Of a DNA stretch of 64,000 nucleotides, positions 7,984 to 17,272 are shown one piece after another. Origin of the DNA: Gammaproteobacteria bacterium (lineage in GTDB: Bacteria; Pseudomonadota; Gammaproteobacteria; Burkholderiales; Burkholderiaceae_C). The position numbers and the translations under genes were made by a program. Every line of letters begins with the position of its first letter. Positions within the stretch are counted from its first letter, which is position 1. The stretch spans positions 124,001 through 188,000 of the forward strand of contig JAHJWB010000022.1 of NCBI GenBank assembly GCA_018828125.1, given 5' to 3'. The notes under the pieces are model-generated. The model searched no databases. It saw only the letters and a program-made list of their open reading frames with translations, and had not been told where the DNA came from.

Positions 7984-9393
7984 ATGCACGACATCATCTG
8001 CCCCCATTGCAACAAAGCCTTCAAGGTGGACGAAACCGGGTACGCCGACATCCTCAAGCAGGTGCGCGATGCGGATTTCTCCGCGCAGTTGCACGAGCGG
8101 CTGGAGTTGGCCGAGCAGGACAAGCGCAATGCGGTCGCTTTAGCCCAGGCCCAGGTTGCCAATGAGCTGCAGAAGTCTGCGGCCGCCAAAGACTCTGAGA
8201 TTCAGGCCTTGAAGGCCCAGCTGGGTGCGGGCGCGGTGGAGCGCGACTTGGCCGTGGCGCAGGCCCTGAGCGCGGTGGAAAAGCAGCGCGATGCCATGGC
8301 GAACGAGCTGGAACGTGTGCGGCAAGCGCAGCAAACAGCAGCTCAGCTGGCAGAAGCCCGGCTGGCGCAAGAGCTACAGGGCGTGGCCGCCAGAAAGGAC
8401 GCAGAGATTCAGCAGCTGAAATCGCAGCTGGAGGCGGGCGAGGTGGTGCGCAGGTTGGCGGTGTCTGAGGCGGTCACGGTGGTGGCCCGGGAGCGCGATG
8501 ACCTCAAGAACGACCTGAACCTGGTGGTGGTGAAAAAGCAGCTGGAAGAAGCTGCCATCAAGGAGCAGTTCGCCCTGCAGCTGCGTGACCGCGACGGCGA
8601 GATTGCGCGCCTCAGGGACATGAAGGCGCGCCTGTCGACCAAGATGGTGGGCGAGACGCTGGAGCAGCACTGCGAGACGGAGTTCAACCGCATCCGCGCC
8701 ACGGCGTTTCCGCGCGCGTATTTCGAGAAGGACAACGATGCGCGCAGCGGCAGCAAGGGCGACTACATCTTTCGTGACGTGGACGATGCGGGCAACGAGA
8801 TCGTCTCGATCATGTTCGAGATGAAGAACGAAAGCGACGAGACGGCCACCAAAAAGCGCAACGAAGACTTCTTGAAAGAGCTGGACAAGGACCGTACCGA
8901 AAAGGGCTGCGAATACGCGGTGTTGGTGTCGCTGCTGGAGCCCGAGAGCGAGCTGTACAACACCGGCATCGTGGACATGTTCTATCGCTACCCCAAGATG
9001 TATGTGGTGCGGCCGCAGTTCTTCATCCCCATCATCACGCTGCTGCGCAACGCCGCCATGAAGTCGCTGCAGTACAAGTCGGAGCTGGCGCTGGTCAAAG
9101 CGCAGAACCTGGACATCACCAAGTTCGAATCGCAACTGGACGAGTTCAAGGGCGCGTTTGGGCGCAACTGGCGGCTGGCGTCGGACGGGTTCGAGGAGGC
9201 CGTGAAGCGCATTGACGAGGCCATCAAGGACCTGGAGAAGACCAAGGAGGCGCTGCACAAGTCGGCCAACAACTTGCGCCTGGCCAATGACAAGGCCGAA
9301 GACCTCACGATCAAGAAGCTGACCCGCGGCAACCCGACGATGGCGGCGAAGTTTGCAGAGCTCAAGCAGATGGGGATTTCGGATGAGGAATGA
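7984..9393 (+). CDS. DUF2130 protein, PD-(D/E)XK nuclease-like with long coiled coil
   Basis: The 469-residue protein opens with a CPHC half zinc-ribbon (residues 6-9). A long coiled coil follows (about 35-215), containing two related ~40-residue units (about 69-108 and 139-178). The DUF2130 domain (about 220-330) contains KGDYIF (D260) and FEMKNE (E279, K281), the spacing of a PD-(D/E)XK nuclease core. A second helical region ends the protein. Family function is unknown; a DNA-repair or restriction-like role has been suggested only from the fold. The next gene overlaps its 3' end by 11 bases. Confidence 0.82.
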   Translation: MHDIICPHCNKAFKVDETGYADILKQVRDADFSAQLHERLELAEQDKRNAVALAQAQVANELQKSAAAKDSEIQALKAQLGAGAVERDLAVAQALSAVEKQRDAMANELERVRQAQQTAAQLAEARLAQELQGVAARKDAEIQQLKSQLEAGEVVRRLAVSEAVTVVARERDDLKNDLNLVVVKKQLEEAAIKEQFALQLRDRDGEIARLRDMKARLSTKMVGETLEQHCETEFNRIRATAFPRAYFEKDNDARSGSKGDYIFRDVDDAGNEIVSIMFEMKNESDETATKKRNEDFLKELDKDRTEKGCEYAVLVSLLEPESELYNTGIVDMFYRYPKMYVVRPQFFIPIITLLRNAAMKSLQYKSELALVKAQNLDITKFESQLDEFKGAFGRNWRLASDGFEEAVKRIDEAIKDLEKTKEALHKSANNLRLANDKAEDLTIKKLTRGNPTMAAKFAELKQMGISDEE

Positions 9394-11695
9394 TGCCAGG
9401 GAGGCCAGGGCCCTGCCCGCCACCTTGCTCAACATGCTCTCCGCGCTCGCCCTGCTCCTGACGACGATGACCTTGACGCCCACCGCGCTGGCTAGCGCAC
9501 CCGCCCCCGACGCCTTCCCGCGCCTGTCTGACAACACTGCGGGTTCAGCCACGCTGGAAGTGCGCAAGGTGCTGCACGGCTCGGTGGACGGCATGTTTGT
9601 GGTGCCGCGCAACCGGCAGGTGGTGGTGGCGGCGGGCAGGTATTTGTGGAAGTTCAGCGACCAGGGCGTGCTGCGCGACACCTTGCGGGTGGACGGCACA
9701 TTGTTCATGTCGGGCGTGATGTTTGAGCCCGATCATTTTGTGGACTGGGTGTTCACCGGCAGCGCGCAGCGCAAGGCCTACGGCGCTGCGGTGGACGGCA
9801 ATGCGCTGTCGCACGCTGACGTGGTGGCCGCTTTGCAGCGGGCCGATGTGGTGGAGTTTGGCAAGACCGACACCGCCGCCTGGGCCTACGTGTGGGCCAA
9901 CGGTCAGGCCCACAAGATGGACCTGACGCTCCACCGCGAACAGGTGGACACCCATTGCCACCGCAGCATACATTCGTCCCGGTCGGTGCGGTGGCTGAGC
10001 ACGTGTTTTGAAGGGCTGCCGCCCGCCCCCCGCGCGTGGACCGAGGTGGACCCCGACAGCTTCGCCGGCTTTGGCAACCCAGAGCCGCGTGTGGACGTGG
10101 TGAAATTTGACCGGCGCTGGTACCACCTGGAAGAGGGCCTGGGCGGGCAGCTGGTGGGGGCCACGGCGGGTATGGTGCTCAAGGCCATGGGCATGCCGGG
10201 CTCGCTGCCGGGGCGCTACTGGTTTGGCGACGCGCACACCCGGCTGCGCGTGGGCGCCGAGGTGGTGCAGTTCAAGGCGTTTGTGCCGTACGAGGATGGC
10301 GAATACCGTTTCATGCACAACATGCGCTGGTGGGAGCCCTCCGAAACGTTGCCGGGTGCAAGCCCGTGGTTCAGCGTGCACCCGCGCGGTTACCTGCACC
10401 ACAAAGGCGAGGCCGAGCTGCTGCGGCACTATGAAAAGGACATTGGCTTGTATGTGGTGCGCCCGCGTAGTGCGGCAGATGTGCCCGCTGCCCAGCGCAC
10501 GGTGCCACCGTGGCGGCCGGTGTTTGAAGGGCCGGTCACGCGCTATGCGGCGGTAACGGGCAAGGTGGAATTTGCCGCCGCGCAACCGCAGGCGAGCAGT
10601 GCGCAGGCCGTGACCACGCTACCCGCCGCGCATGTGTGGCTGCGGAGCCCGCCACCCAGCCCACACGTGGTGGACGGACCCCCGCCCGTGCCGGTGGACG
10701 CTTTGTGGCCTGCACTGCACCAGTTGCCCGCGGCGCTGACGGTGGCGTGGGGCTTGCCATCACAAGAGCACGACTACACGGTGCTGCGCGTGGAGCTGGC
10801 CAGCGCTGAAACGCAGGAGGTAATGCGCCGTCTGCTGGCTGCGGGCGCAGACCCGATGAAGCTGGCCGACGCCACGCGCGCCCGCGCAAACCGCGGCCGC
10901 AAAGAGGCAGCGGCCTCAGATCCACAGGACTGGGAGCTGGTGCTGCGCGTGCCCGACCTGAAAGCTCCGCTGGAACAGGGCCAGGTGCTGCTGCGCCGCG
11001 GCAGCCGCCAACTGCCGCTGCTCCAGGCGCGCCTGACCTACGTGGTACAGCCGGTGGAGCGCGTCGCCCGCGCTGCGCCATCCACCACCACCGCGCCCCC
11101 GGCCCCGTCCACCCAGCCACAGCGCCAGCAGATGCAAGCCGCAGTCGCGTCAGCCACGCAGAACGCCCGCACTGGCCTGCCCCCGTTTTTGCAGCAGGCC
11201 CAGGCCATGGCGCAAGACACACCCGCCGCGGCCAGCGCCCTGGCGCCGCACGTCACGGCGGCCTATGCCGAGCTGCTGAACCACTACAACCGCGCAGGTG
11301 ACTTTGCGTCGTCTGCCGCGCTGGTGCGACACTATTTGGCGCAGGTGCACCCGCACATCGGCAGCCACACCACCCGCGACCCCAGCATGGCTTACAACCA
11401 GGGCGTCATCGCCAGCCAGACGCTGGCCTTTGCCATCCACGCCCCGCAGCAACGCGACCTGACCGACACCGTGATCGCCACGCTGATCGGCCCCACGTTC
11501 GACCCACTGCTGCAGACCAACGGCACCCTGATGTACAACCTGGCCTGCTACTACGCCGTGCACGGCGACAAGCCCCGCCTGCTGCAAAGCGCAACCGCCG
11601 CCCGCCGCCTGGGCAAGCCCCCGTCCCAGTTCATGGCCGACAAGGACTTTGAGCGGTATTGGCAGGATGCGGAGTTTCTGCAAGCGCTGCAGTGA
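9383..11695 (+). CDS. Large secreted protein of unknown function with TPR-like C-terminus
   Basis: This 770-residue protein is not one I recognise. A hydrophobic signal segment (about 16-38, ending TALASA) indicates export. The first half contains beta-rich segments such as [20 protein letters not shown] and [10 protein letters not shown], which look like propeller blades, and several Trp/Tyr-rich motifs (MRWWEPSE). After a Pro-rich linker, the C-terminal 150 residues are helical; [16 protein letters not shown] and [13 protein letters not shown] are TPR-like. ATG 9383 overlaps the DUF2130 stop. Co-transcription is likely, although one product is cytoplasmic and the other exported. Confidence 0.7.
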   Translation: MRNDAREARALPATLLNMLSALALLLTTMTLTPTALASAPAPDAFPRLSDNTAGSATLEVRKVLHGSVDGMFVVPRNRQVVVAAGRYLWKFSDQGVLRDTLRVDGTLFMSGVMFEPDHFVDWVFTGSAQRKAYGAAVDGNALSHADVVAALQRADVVEFGKTDTAAWAYVWANGQAHKMDLTLHREQVDTHCHRSIHSSRSVRWLSTCFEGLPPAPRAWTEVDPDSFAGFGNPEPRVDVVKFDRRWYHLEEGLGGQLVGATAGMVLKAMGMPGSLPGRYWFGDAHTRLRVGAEVVQFKAFVPYEDGEYRFMHNMRWWEPSETLPGASPWFSVHPRGYLHHKGEAELLRHYEKDIGLYVVRPRSAADVPAAQRTVPPWRPVFEGPVTRYAAVTGKVEFAAAQPQASSAQAVTTLPAAHVWLRSPPPSPHVVDGPPPVPVDALWPALHQLPAALTVAWGLPSQEHDYTVLRVELASAETQEVMRRLLAAGADPMKLADATRARANRGRKEAAASDPQDWELVLRVPDLKAPLEQGQVLLRRGSRQLPLLQARLTYVVQPVERVARAAPSTTTAPPAPSTQPQRQQMQAAVASATQNARTGLPPFLQQAQAMAQDTPAAASALAPHVTAAYAELLNHYNRAGDFASSAALVRHYLAQVHPHIGSHTTRDPSMAYNQGVIASQTLAFAIHAPQQRDLTDTVIATLIGPTFDPLLQTNGTLMYNLACYYAVHGDKPRLLQSATAARRLGKPPSQFMADKDFERYWQDAEFLQALQ

Positions 11696-12037
11696 GGTGC
11701 TTTCCAGCTGCTAGCGCTTATTGCACCAGCGCTAGAGGCAAATTTGGCTTAAAGATCCGTCTGATGGCCTGCCCAGGCCGTCGGCCCGCGCAATAAGGCG
11801 TGCGACCGCCAGAACCTAGAACCTTGACCTCCTAGGTAATTGCCGCGCTGACGCTTGTTTTCTACAGTTCATTCCATGGGCGCCGGATGCCCAGGTGAAA
11901 GCGGCATGAAGGGCGCAAGCTGCGCTGGTGCCCATGCTGCTTTCTTTGGCATCTGGCGGGGGCGATTCTTCTCCCACAGAGTCCGCAACCACACGTTGCG
12001 CAACACAGTACCAATAGAGACCGAAAGGAACTCCGCC
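11696..12037. other. Intergenic region with repeat copy b
   Basis: This 342-base gap holds repeat copy b (11704-11754) at its start. In the remainder I see no gene and no convincing promoter. An AAGGA ribosome site near 12022 serves the DUF1330 gene. Confidence 0.6.
11704..11754 (+). repeat. Dispersed GCGCTT/AAGCGC repeat, copy b
   Basis: Sequence CAGCTGCTAGCGCTTAT, then CAGCGCTAGAGGC and AATTTGGCT. The TAGCGCT and AGCGCTA arms pair perfectly. It follows the stop of the large secreted-protein gene. Confidence 0.85.
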
Positions 12038-12379
12038 ATGTCTGCCTATGCCGTTGGTTTGCTGAGCGATCTGCAATTTGGCCCCGATATCGTCACCTAC
12101 CTGCAGCGCATCGACGCGAGCCTGGAGCCGTTTGAGGGGGCCTTCCTGGTGCATGGCACCCGGGCGGAGGTCAGGGAAGGCGTGTTCGATGGAGACTGCA
12201 TCATCATCCGCTTCCCGTCCATGGAACAGGCGCGTGCGTGGTACGACTCGCCCGCCTATGCCGCGCTGATTCCGCTGCGCGCACAGCATGCCAAATCCAC
12301 GGTGTTTTTGCTGGATGGCGTTGCGGAGCCGAACTACCGCGCGGAGTCCTTGTTGGTCAAGCTGGGGGTGAACAGCTGA
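12038..12379 (+). CDS. DUF1330 family protein
   Basis: The 113-residue protein has the ferredoxin-like dimeric alpha/beta-barrel pattern of DUF1330: LQRIDASLEPFEGAFLVHG, then DGDCIIIRFPSMEQARAWYDSPAYAAL, where FPSxxxAxxWYxSxxY is the family hallmark. These proteins are small cytoplasmic dimers of unknown function. ATG 12038 follows an AAGGA site. It is monocistronic. Confidence 0.85.
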   Translation: MSAYAVGLLSDLQFGPDIVTYLQRIDASLEPFEGAFLVHGTRAEVREGVFDGDCIIIRFPSMEQARAWYDSPAYAALIPLRAQHAKSTVFLLDGVAEPNYRAESLLVKLGVNS

Positions 12380-12491
12380 AGGCCCCGTATACCTAACGGC
12401 CGGCCCGTTCTGCCTTCGCCGCCTTCGCCGGTCTAGCGGTTGCTGCAGGTGAAATGGGTGATGTCGGTAAGTCGCGGCGGCTTGTCGGGGC

Positions 12492-13079
12492 TCACGCCAC
12501 GTTTACCGACGCCCCGGTGGCATAAAACTGGCCGCCCGCCACATAGTGCAGCGTGCGCAGTTCGTCGGGCGCGGTGTCGAACTCCCAGTGCCCGTTGCGG
12601 AACACGCGCTCGTCCGCCCACGCGGCCACCACTTCGCCAATGAACAGGTCGTAGGTCTGCTGGTTGTGGGGCTCGGGGATGACGCGGCACACCAGCCATG
12701 CGGCGCAGCCCTGCACCAGTGGTGCAGTGGGGTGGCTTGGTGCGTAGAACAGCTCCACACCGTGTTGCTGCAGTTTGTCCGGGTGGGTCTTGGCGCTGTC
12801 GGTGCCGATGGCGACGGTCATCGCGGCCATGGCCAGCGTGGGCAGTTGCAGCGCAAAGGTGCCGCTGCCCTCCACCAGCTCGCGCGTGCGGGTCGCCTTG
12901 TCGATCACCACCGTCACCTTGGGCGGAGAAAAGTCCAGCGCACAGGCCCAGGCGGCTGCCATCACGTTGTGCTGGCCAGCGTGTGCTGCCGACACCAGCA
13001 CGGTGGGGCCGTGGTTGAGCAGGCGATAGGCCTTGTTGAGCGGGACGGGGGTGAAGTGCTCGGGGGCGGTGGTGGGCAT
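12492..13079 (-). CDS. Flavin reductase family protein (FMN-binding split barrel)
   Basis: This 195-residue protein has the flavin reductase-like pattern: GPTVLVSAAHAGQHNVMAAAW in the first strand-turn, then SPPKVTVVIDKATRTRELVE, then FALQLPT. These proteins bind FMN and usually reduce it with NAD(P)H for a partner oxygenase, or bind it as a cofactor. No oxygenase is in the window. It lies 58 bases after the M20 peptidase gene on the same strand, so it may be the last gene of the peptide-importer transcript. ATG 13079 is the first possible start. Confidence 0.83.
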   Translation of the reverse strand: MPTTAPEHFTPVPLNKAYRLLNHGPTVLVSAAHAGQHNVMAAAWACALDFSPPKVTVVIDKATRTRELVEGSGTFALQLPTLAMAAMTVAIGTDSAKTHPDKLQQHGVELFYAPSHPTAPLVQGCAAWLVCRVIPEPHNQQTYDLFIGEVVAAWADERVFRNGHWEFDTAPDELRTLHYVAGGQFYATGASVNVA

Positions 13080-13137
13080 GGTGGCGTTGCGGGGGGCAGT
13101 GACGGTTGCCCCAAGCCTACGCCATGTTCGTTCGCGA

Positions 13138-14265
13138 TTACGCCAGGTGCGCCAGCAAATGGCGCCAGAAGTTCAGCCGGGCTTCGAGCGTGGACACCAG
13201 GATGTGTTCGTGCAGTGTGTGCGCACCGTCGCCGTCAGCGCCCAGGCCGTCCAGGGTGGGCACGCCCAGGGCCGAGGTGAAGTTGGCGTCGCTGCCGCCG
13301 CCCGTCATGGGGGCGTCTTCGAGCGTGAAGCCCGCGTGGCGGGCCGAATCTTGCGCGCGCGCCAGCAGGGCTTCGACGGCTTCGCTCTTGACCATGGGCG
13401 GGCGGTTCACCTCCACGTCAATTTCCAGTTCCATGTCGGCACCGACAGGGCGCAGCGCCTGCATCTTGTCCACCAGCTCGTCGGCCGCGCTCAGGTCGGG
13501 CAGGCGGAAGTCCACCACGCAGCGGCAGCGGTCGGGCACGGTGTTGGTGGCGGTGCCGCCTTCGATGGTGCCCACGCTCACAGTCACGCCGCGCGCGTAG
13601 TCGGTCATGGCCTCCAGCGCCAGGATCTGGTGCGCCATTTCGCGGATGGCGCTGCGGCCCTTTTCATGCTGCACGCCAGCGTGCGCGGCACGGCCCTTCA
13701 CGCCCAGGCGCAGCATGCCGGTGCCCTTGCGCGCCGTCACGCACTTGCCGCCGTTGGCGCGGGCGGGTTCGCACACCAGCGTGTAGCGCGCGTTGCGTGC
13801 AAACGCCTCGATGCGCGCGCGCGAGGCGTGGCTGCCGGTTTCCTCATCGGGCACCACGACAAAGTCCACCGGCAGCGCGGTAGCGCCCGCTGCGGCCAGG
13901 TCGCGCAGCGCGGTGAGGGCCAGGTAGATGCCGGCCTTCATGTCGTAGCCGCCAGGGCCGTAGAAGCGGTCGCCTTCGATGCGGCAGGGGTTGGCTTGCA
14001 GCGTGCCGATGGGGTGCACGGTGTCCGAATGGCCCAGGATCAAGAGGCCTGGCCGCGCATCGCCCGCCGCGCGGTTGGTAATGTGCAGCAGCGGGCCCAC
14101 GGTGGCGCCCAGCGGCGTCACCGTGGCCTGCAGGCCTGCGTCCTGTGCATAGCGCTCCATGATCGAGACCATGCGCGCCAGGCCTTCGGGGCTGCTGGTG
14201 GGGGATTCGCATTGCATCCACGCGGTGATGCCGTCAACAAGGGATTGGGTGGTGGGTGAGGTCAT
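13138..14265 (-). CDS. M20 family metallopeptidase, glutamate carboxypeptidase-like
   Basis: This 375-residue zinc peptidase shows the M20 metal ligands: GHSDTVHPIG (His and following Asp), GPGGYDMKAG (bridging Asp), PDEETGS (catalytic Glu and metal Glu) and a final AHTLHEH. The Ala/His dimerisation lid motif KGRAAHAG is present. It is most like CPG2-type glutamate carboxypeptidases, which cleave C-terminal acidic residues from small peptides or N-acyl amino acids. Without a signal peptide it acts inside the cell. Its place downstream of a peptide-type ABC importer suggests that it processes the imported substrate. Confidence 0.87.
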   Translation of the reverse strand: MTSPTTQSLVDGITAWMQCESPTSSPEGLARMVSIMERYAQDAGLQATVTPLGATVGPLLHITNRAAGDARPGLLILGHSDTVHPIGTLQANPCRIEGDRFYGPGGYDMKAGIYLALTALRDLAAAGATALPVDFVVVPDEETGSHASRARIEAFARNARYTLVCEPARANGGKCVTARKGTGMLRLGVKGRAAHAGVQHEKGRSAIREMAHQILALEAMTDYARGVTVSVGTIEGGTATNTVPDRCRCVVDFRLPDLSAADELVDKMQALRPVGADMELEIDVEVNRPPMVKSEAVEALLARAQDSARHAGFTLEDAPMTGGGSDANFTSALGVPTLDGLGADGDGAHTLHEHILVSTLEARLNFWRHLLAHLA

Positions 14266-14321
14266 GGGAGGTCCGGCTGAAATGAAGGGGTGTCGCGATG
14301 GGCGTCTCAATGGCGGTGTGG

Positions 14322-15245
14322 TCAGGCCGTGTGTCTGCCTGCCAATGCGGCCAGTTGCGCTGCGTCGGGCAGGCGGTGGCGGAACCACAGGTGGGCGCAC
14401 ACAGCCGACATGGCTTCGCCGTCGTGGCCGATGCCCGCCACGGTGTGCAGCTGCCAGGCAAACGGCAGGCCTCTGCGCGCCGCCTCTGCCTGGGCCGTGG
14501 CAAAGTAATTCAGCGCGCGCGCAAAGCGGTGCGGGCCCTGGCGCAGCGCCGCGGGCTCGGACGGCAGGTGTGGGTCGTTGGTCTCGGTGTCCCGGTCGCC
14601 GGCCAGGATGGTCAGCGGGGTGGCAAACAGGCGGGCCAAGGTCTCCGCGTCGGCCGGGGTGCCCGCCAGGCCTTCGGGGAAGGGCAGGTCGAGCAGCGGC
14701 AGCGTGTACCAGCCCGGGTTGCCCGCCGCGACCTGGGTGAACACGTTGGGGGTGAGCACGCTCAGCAGGCGGTGCACAAACTGCCCGCCTGCGGAATGGC
14801 CGAACAGATAGAGCGGTTGGTCCGCCAGCACGCCCGCAGCTTTCAGGTCGTCCACCAGCCGTGTGACCACGGTGTACGACCAGGTCGCGGGCGCGGTGGT
14901 GGGGGCGGTGTCAGCCAGCGCGGCGCGGTCAGTGGTGGCCAGCAGGTGGCCGTTGTTGTAGCTCACCACATTGGGCCATTGTTCGTTGGAGAACGTGGGC
15001 GCGATGATGACCAGGCCATGCTCATCCGCCGCAGGCATCCAGAAGTCGCGGTAGTCGTCGCCGTTGCGCATCACGCCGTGTTGCACCAGCACAATGGGGC
15101 TGTGGGCGGTGGCGTGTGGGGGCCGGTAGGTGTTGAGGGTGATGGTGCGTGCATCAGGCGCGGTGCCGTTGCCGTATTCGACCGCGTGGCGGCCCACGCG
15201 CAGCACGGCGTCACGCAGGGTTGGAAGGCGTTGTTCTTGGGGCAT
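14322..15245 (-). CDS. Alpha/beta hydrolase
   Basis: This 307-residue protein has the alpha/beta hydrolase fold. LVQHGVMRNGDDYRD is the oxyanion-hole strand, LFGHSAGGQFVHRL contains the nucleophile Ser in GHSAGG, LTILAGDRDTET has the acidic residue, and AGIGHDGEAM has the catalytic His. It resembles PHB-depolymerase/feruloyl-esterase-like single-domain esterases, without a signal peptide. It lies 21 bases after the second ABC ATPase gene and 56 bases before the M20 peptidase gene, so it is in the same operon. It may cleave an ester or amide in the imported compound. Confidence 0.85.
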   Translation of the reverse strand: MPQEQRLPTLRDAVLRVGRHAVEYGNGTAPDARTITLNTYRPPHATAHSPIVLVQHGVMRNGDDYRDFWMPAADEHGLVIIAPTFSNEQWPNVVSYNNGHLLATTDRAALADTAPTTAPATWSYTVVTRLVDDLKAAGVLADQPLYLFGHSAGGQFVHRLLSVLTPNVFTQVAAGNPGWYTLPLLDLPFPEGLAGTPADAETLARLFATPLTILAGDRDTETNDPHLPSEPAALRQGPHRFARALNYFATAQAEAARRGLPFAWQLHTVAGIGHDGEAMSAVCAHLWFRHRLPDAAQLAALAGRHTA

Positions 15246-15266
15246 GTCAGGGGAGGTCAGGCGGGT

Positions 15267-16277
15267 TCAGGCGGTCGCGTGGTTCAGGTGGCAGGCCGAC
15301 CAGTGGCCGGGCGCAATGGCTTCCAGCGCAGGCACTTCTTCGCGGCAGCGCGGCATGGCGTGGGGGCAGCGCGGGTGAAAGGTACAGCCGGTTGGCGGGT
15401 TGAGCGGCGAGGGGATTTCGCCCTGGATCGGCACAAACACGCGCTTGCGACGCTCCAGGTTGGGCACCTCGGCGATCAGCGCCTGCGTGTACGGGTGGTT
15501 GGCGCGCGCAAAGATCTCGGCGGTGGTCGAGATCTCCACGATCTTGCCCAGGTACATGATGGCCACGCGGTCGGAGATGTGGCGCACCACGCCCAGGTCA
15601 TGGCTGATGAACAGGTAGGTCAGGCCATGCTGTGCGCGCAGGTCCATGAACAGGTTGATCACCTGCGCCTGGATGGACACATCGAGCGCTGCCACGGGCT
15701 CATCGCACACCAGAAACTTGGGCGACACCATCAGCGCCCGGGCAATGCCCACGCGCTGGCGCTGCCCGCCCGAGAGCTGGTGCGGCAGCCGGTTGCGGTA
15801 CTCGGCGGCCAGGCCCACCTCGCTCAGCGCCTGGTCGATGCGGCCCGGGATCTTGCCTGCGGGCGCCAGCTTGTGCACGTGCAGCGCTTCGCCTAGGATC
15901 TGGTGCAGGCGCTGGCGCGGGTTGAGCGAGGCCTGCGGGTCCTGGAACACCATCTGCACGCCCAGGGTGTAAGCCAGCTTGTCCGCGCGGTTCAGGCCCG
16001 CCACGCGGGCGCCCTGGTACAGCAGCTCGCCTTCGGTCTGGTGGTGCAGGCCCGCCACCACGCGGCCCAGCGTGGACTTGCCGCAGCCTGATTCGCCCAC
16101 CAGGCCCAGCACCTCGCCGGGTGCAATCGACAGGCTCACGCCGTTGACGGCGTGCACGGTGCGCGGCACGGGCTTCTTGCCCGCCAGCTCCAGCGCACGC
16201 CCGATCAGGTCCTGTTTTTTGGTGAAGCGCTTGTGCACGTCGCGCAGCTCAATGACGGGAGGCAGGGTCGTACTCAT
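15267..16277 (-). CDS. dppF: Peptide-type ABC transporter ATP-binding protein, DppF/OppF-like
   Basis: This 336-residue ATPase energises the importer encoded upstream. Walker A is GLVGESGCGKSTLG, the ABC signature is LSGGQRQRVGIARAL and Walker B is FLVCDEPVAALD. The C-terminal oligopeptide-type extension carries CTFHPRCPHAMPRC, the Cys cluster that binds an iron-sulfur centre in some Dpp/Opp ATPases. Its ATG overlaps the stop of the dppD-like gene by four bases (ATGA), typical of coupled translation. The gene symbol reflects similarity, not a shown substrate. Confidence 0.92.
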   Translation of the reverse strand: MSTTLPPVIELRDVHKRFTKKQDLIGRALELAGKKPVPRTVHAVNGVSLSIAPGEVLGLVGESGCGKSTLGRVVAGLHHQTEGELLYQGARVAGLNRADKLAYTLGVQMVFQDPQASLNPRQRLHQILGEALHVHKLAPAGKIPGRIDQALSEVGLAAEYRNRLPHQLSGGQRQRVGIARALMVSPKFLVCDEPVAALDVSIQAQVINLFMDLRAQHGLTYLFISHDLGVVRHISDRVAIMYLGKIVEISTTAEIFARANHPYTQALIAEVPNLERRKRVFVPIQGEIPSPLNPPTGCTFHPRCPHAMPRCREEVPALEAIAPGHWSACHLNHATA

Positions 16278-17272
16278 GCGGCAGGGTCCAGGGCAACAAG
16301 GGGGGCAAAGCAGCGGTAGGTGCGGCCACCGGCCACGGTGCGGTCGGGCTCGCTGGTGGCGCATTGCGGCAAGGCGCGGCTGCAGCGCGGTACAAAGGCG
16401 CAACCGGCGGGGCGGTTGCTCAGCATGGGCGCCATGCCGCTGATCTGGCGCAGGCGCTCGCCGGGCTGGATGGCGCCGGGCAGCGAGTCGAGCAGGCCGC
16501 GCGTGTAGGGGTGCGCCGGGGCGTCCAGCACTTGCGCCACCGGGCCTGATTCGACGATCTTGCCCGCATACATCACGGCCACCTGGTCGGCCAGCTCAGC
16601 GATCACGCCCAGGTCGTGGGTGATCCAGACCAGCGCCGTGCCGTGGGTGCGGCAGATCTCCTGCATGCGGTACAGGATCTGGCCCTGGATGGTCACATCC
16701 AGCGCGGTGGTGGGCTCGTCGCAGATGATCAGCTCGGGCTGGTTGAGCATGGCAATGGCAATGGCCACGCGCTGGCGCATGCCGCCCGAAAATTCGTGCG
16801 GGTAGTTGCGCAGGCGCGATGCCGGGGCCGGAATGCCCACCATCTCCAGCGCCTCCACGCAGCGCTGGAGCGCGGCCGTGTGCGAGACCTCGGGATGGTG
16901 CGTCTGGATCGCTTCCAGCATCTGCTCCTCGATGCGCAGCACCGGGTTCAGCGTCATCAGCGGGTCCTGGAAGATCATCGCGATGCGGTCGCCCCGCAGC
17001 TGGCGCATCTGCTCTTCGTTCAGGCTGCGCAGGTTCTGTCCCTTGAACAGCACCTCGCCCGCGACCACTTCTCCGGGCGGATCGATCAGGCCGAAGATGG
17101 AAAAGCCGGTGACCGATTTGCCCGAGCCGGATTCGCCCACCAGCCCCACGATCTCGCCGGGCTGGATGGACAGGTCCACACCGCTCACGGCGGGCCAGGC
17201 CCCTTCTTCGGTGTGAAAAACGGTGTGCAGGCCCCGCACTTCCAGCAAAGGAGTGGTTGTTGTCGTCATCAT
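16274..17272 (-). CDS. dppD: Peptide-type ABC transporter ATP-binding protein, DppD/OppD-like
   Basis: This is the 332-residue first ATPase of the importer. It has Walker A GLVGESGSGKSVTG, signature FSGGMRQRVAIAIAML, Walker B LIICDEPTTALD and the H-loop in VWITHDLG. The C-terminal region has CAFVPRCSRALPQC, the Cys pattern of the oligopeptide subfamily. ATG 17272 shares one base with the stop of the permease gene (TGATG). A second ATG follows immediately at 17269. It forms the heterodimer with the DppF-like ATPase. Confidence 0.92.
   Translation of the reverse strand: MMTTTTTPLLEVRGLHTVFHTEEGAWPAVSGVDLSIQPGEIVGLVGESGSGKSVTGFSIFGLIDPPGEVVAGEVLFKGQNLRSLNEEQMRQLRGDRIAMIFQDPLMTLNPVLRIEEQMLEAIQTHHPEVSHTAALQRCVEALEMVGIPAPASRLRNYPHEFSGGMRQRVAIAIAMLNQPELIICDEPTTALDVTIQGQILYRMQEICRTHGTALVWITHDLGVIAELADQVAVMYAGKIVESGPVAQVLDAPAHPYTRGLLDSLPGAIQPGERLRQISGMAPMLSNRPAGCAFVPRCSRALPQCATSEPDRTVAGGRTYRCFAPLVALDPAA

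Noticed and set aside
8374..9708. Open frame of 444 residues on the minus strand across the DUF2130 gene
   Set aside because: It is antisense to DUF2130 motifs and rich in Leu/His/Gln/Arg with no domain.
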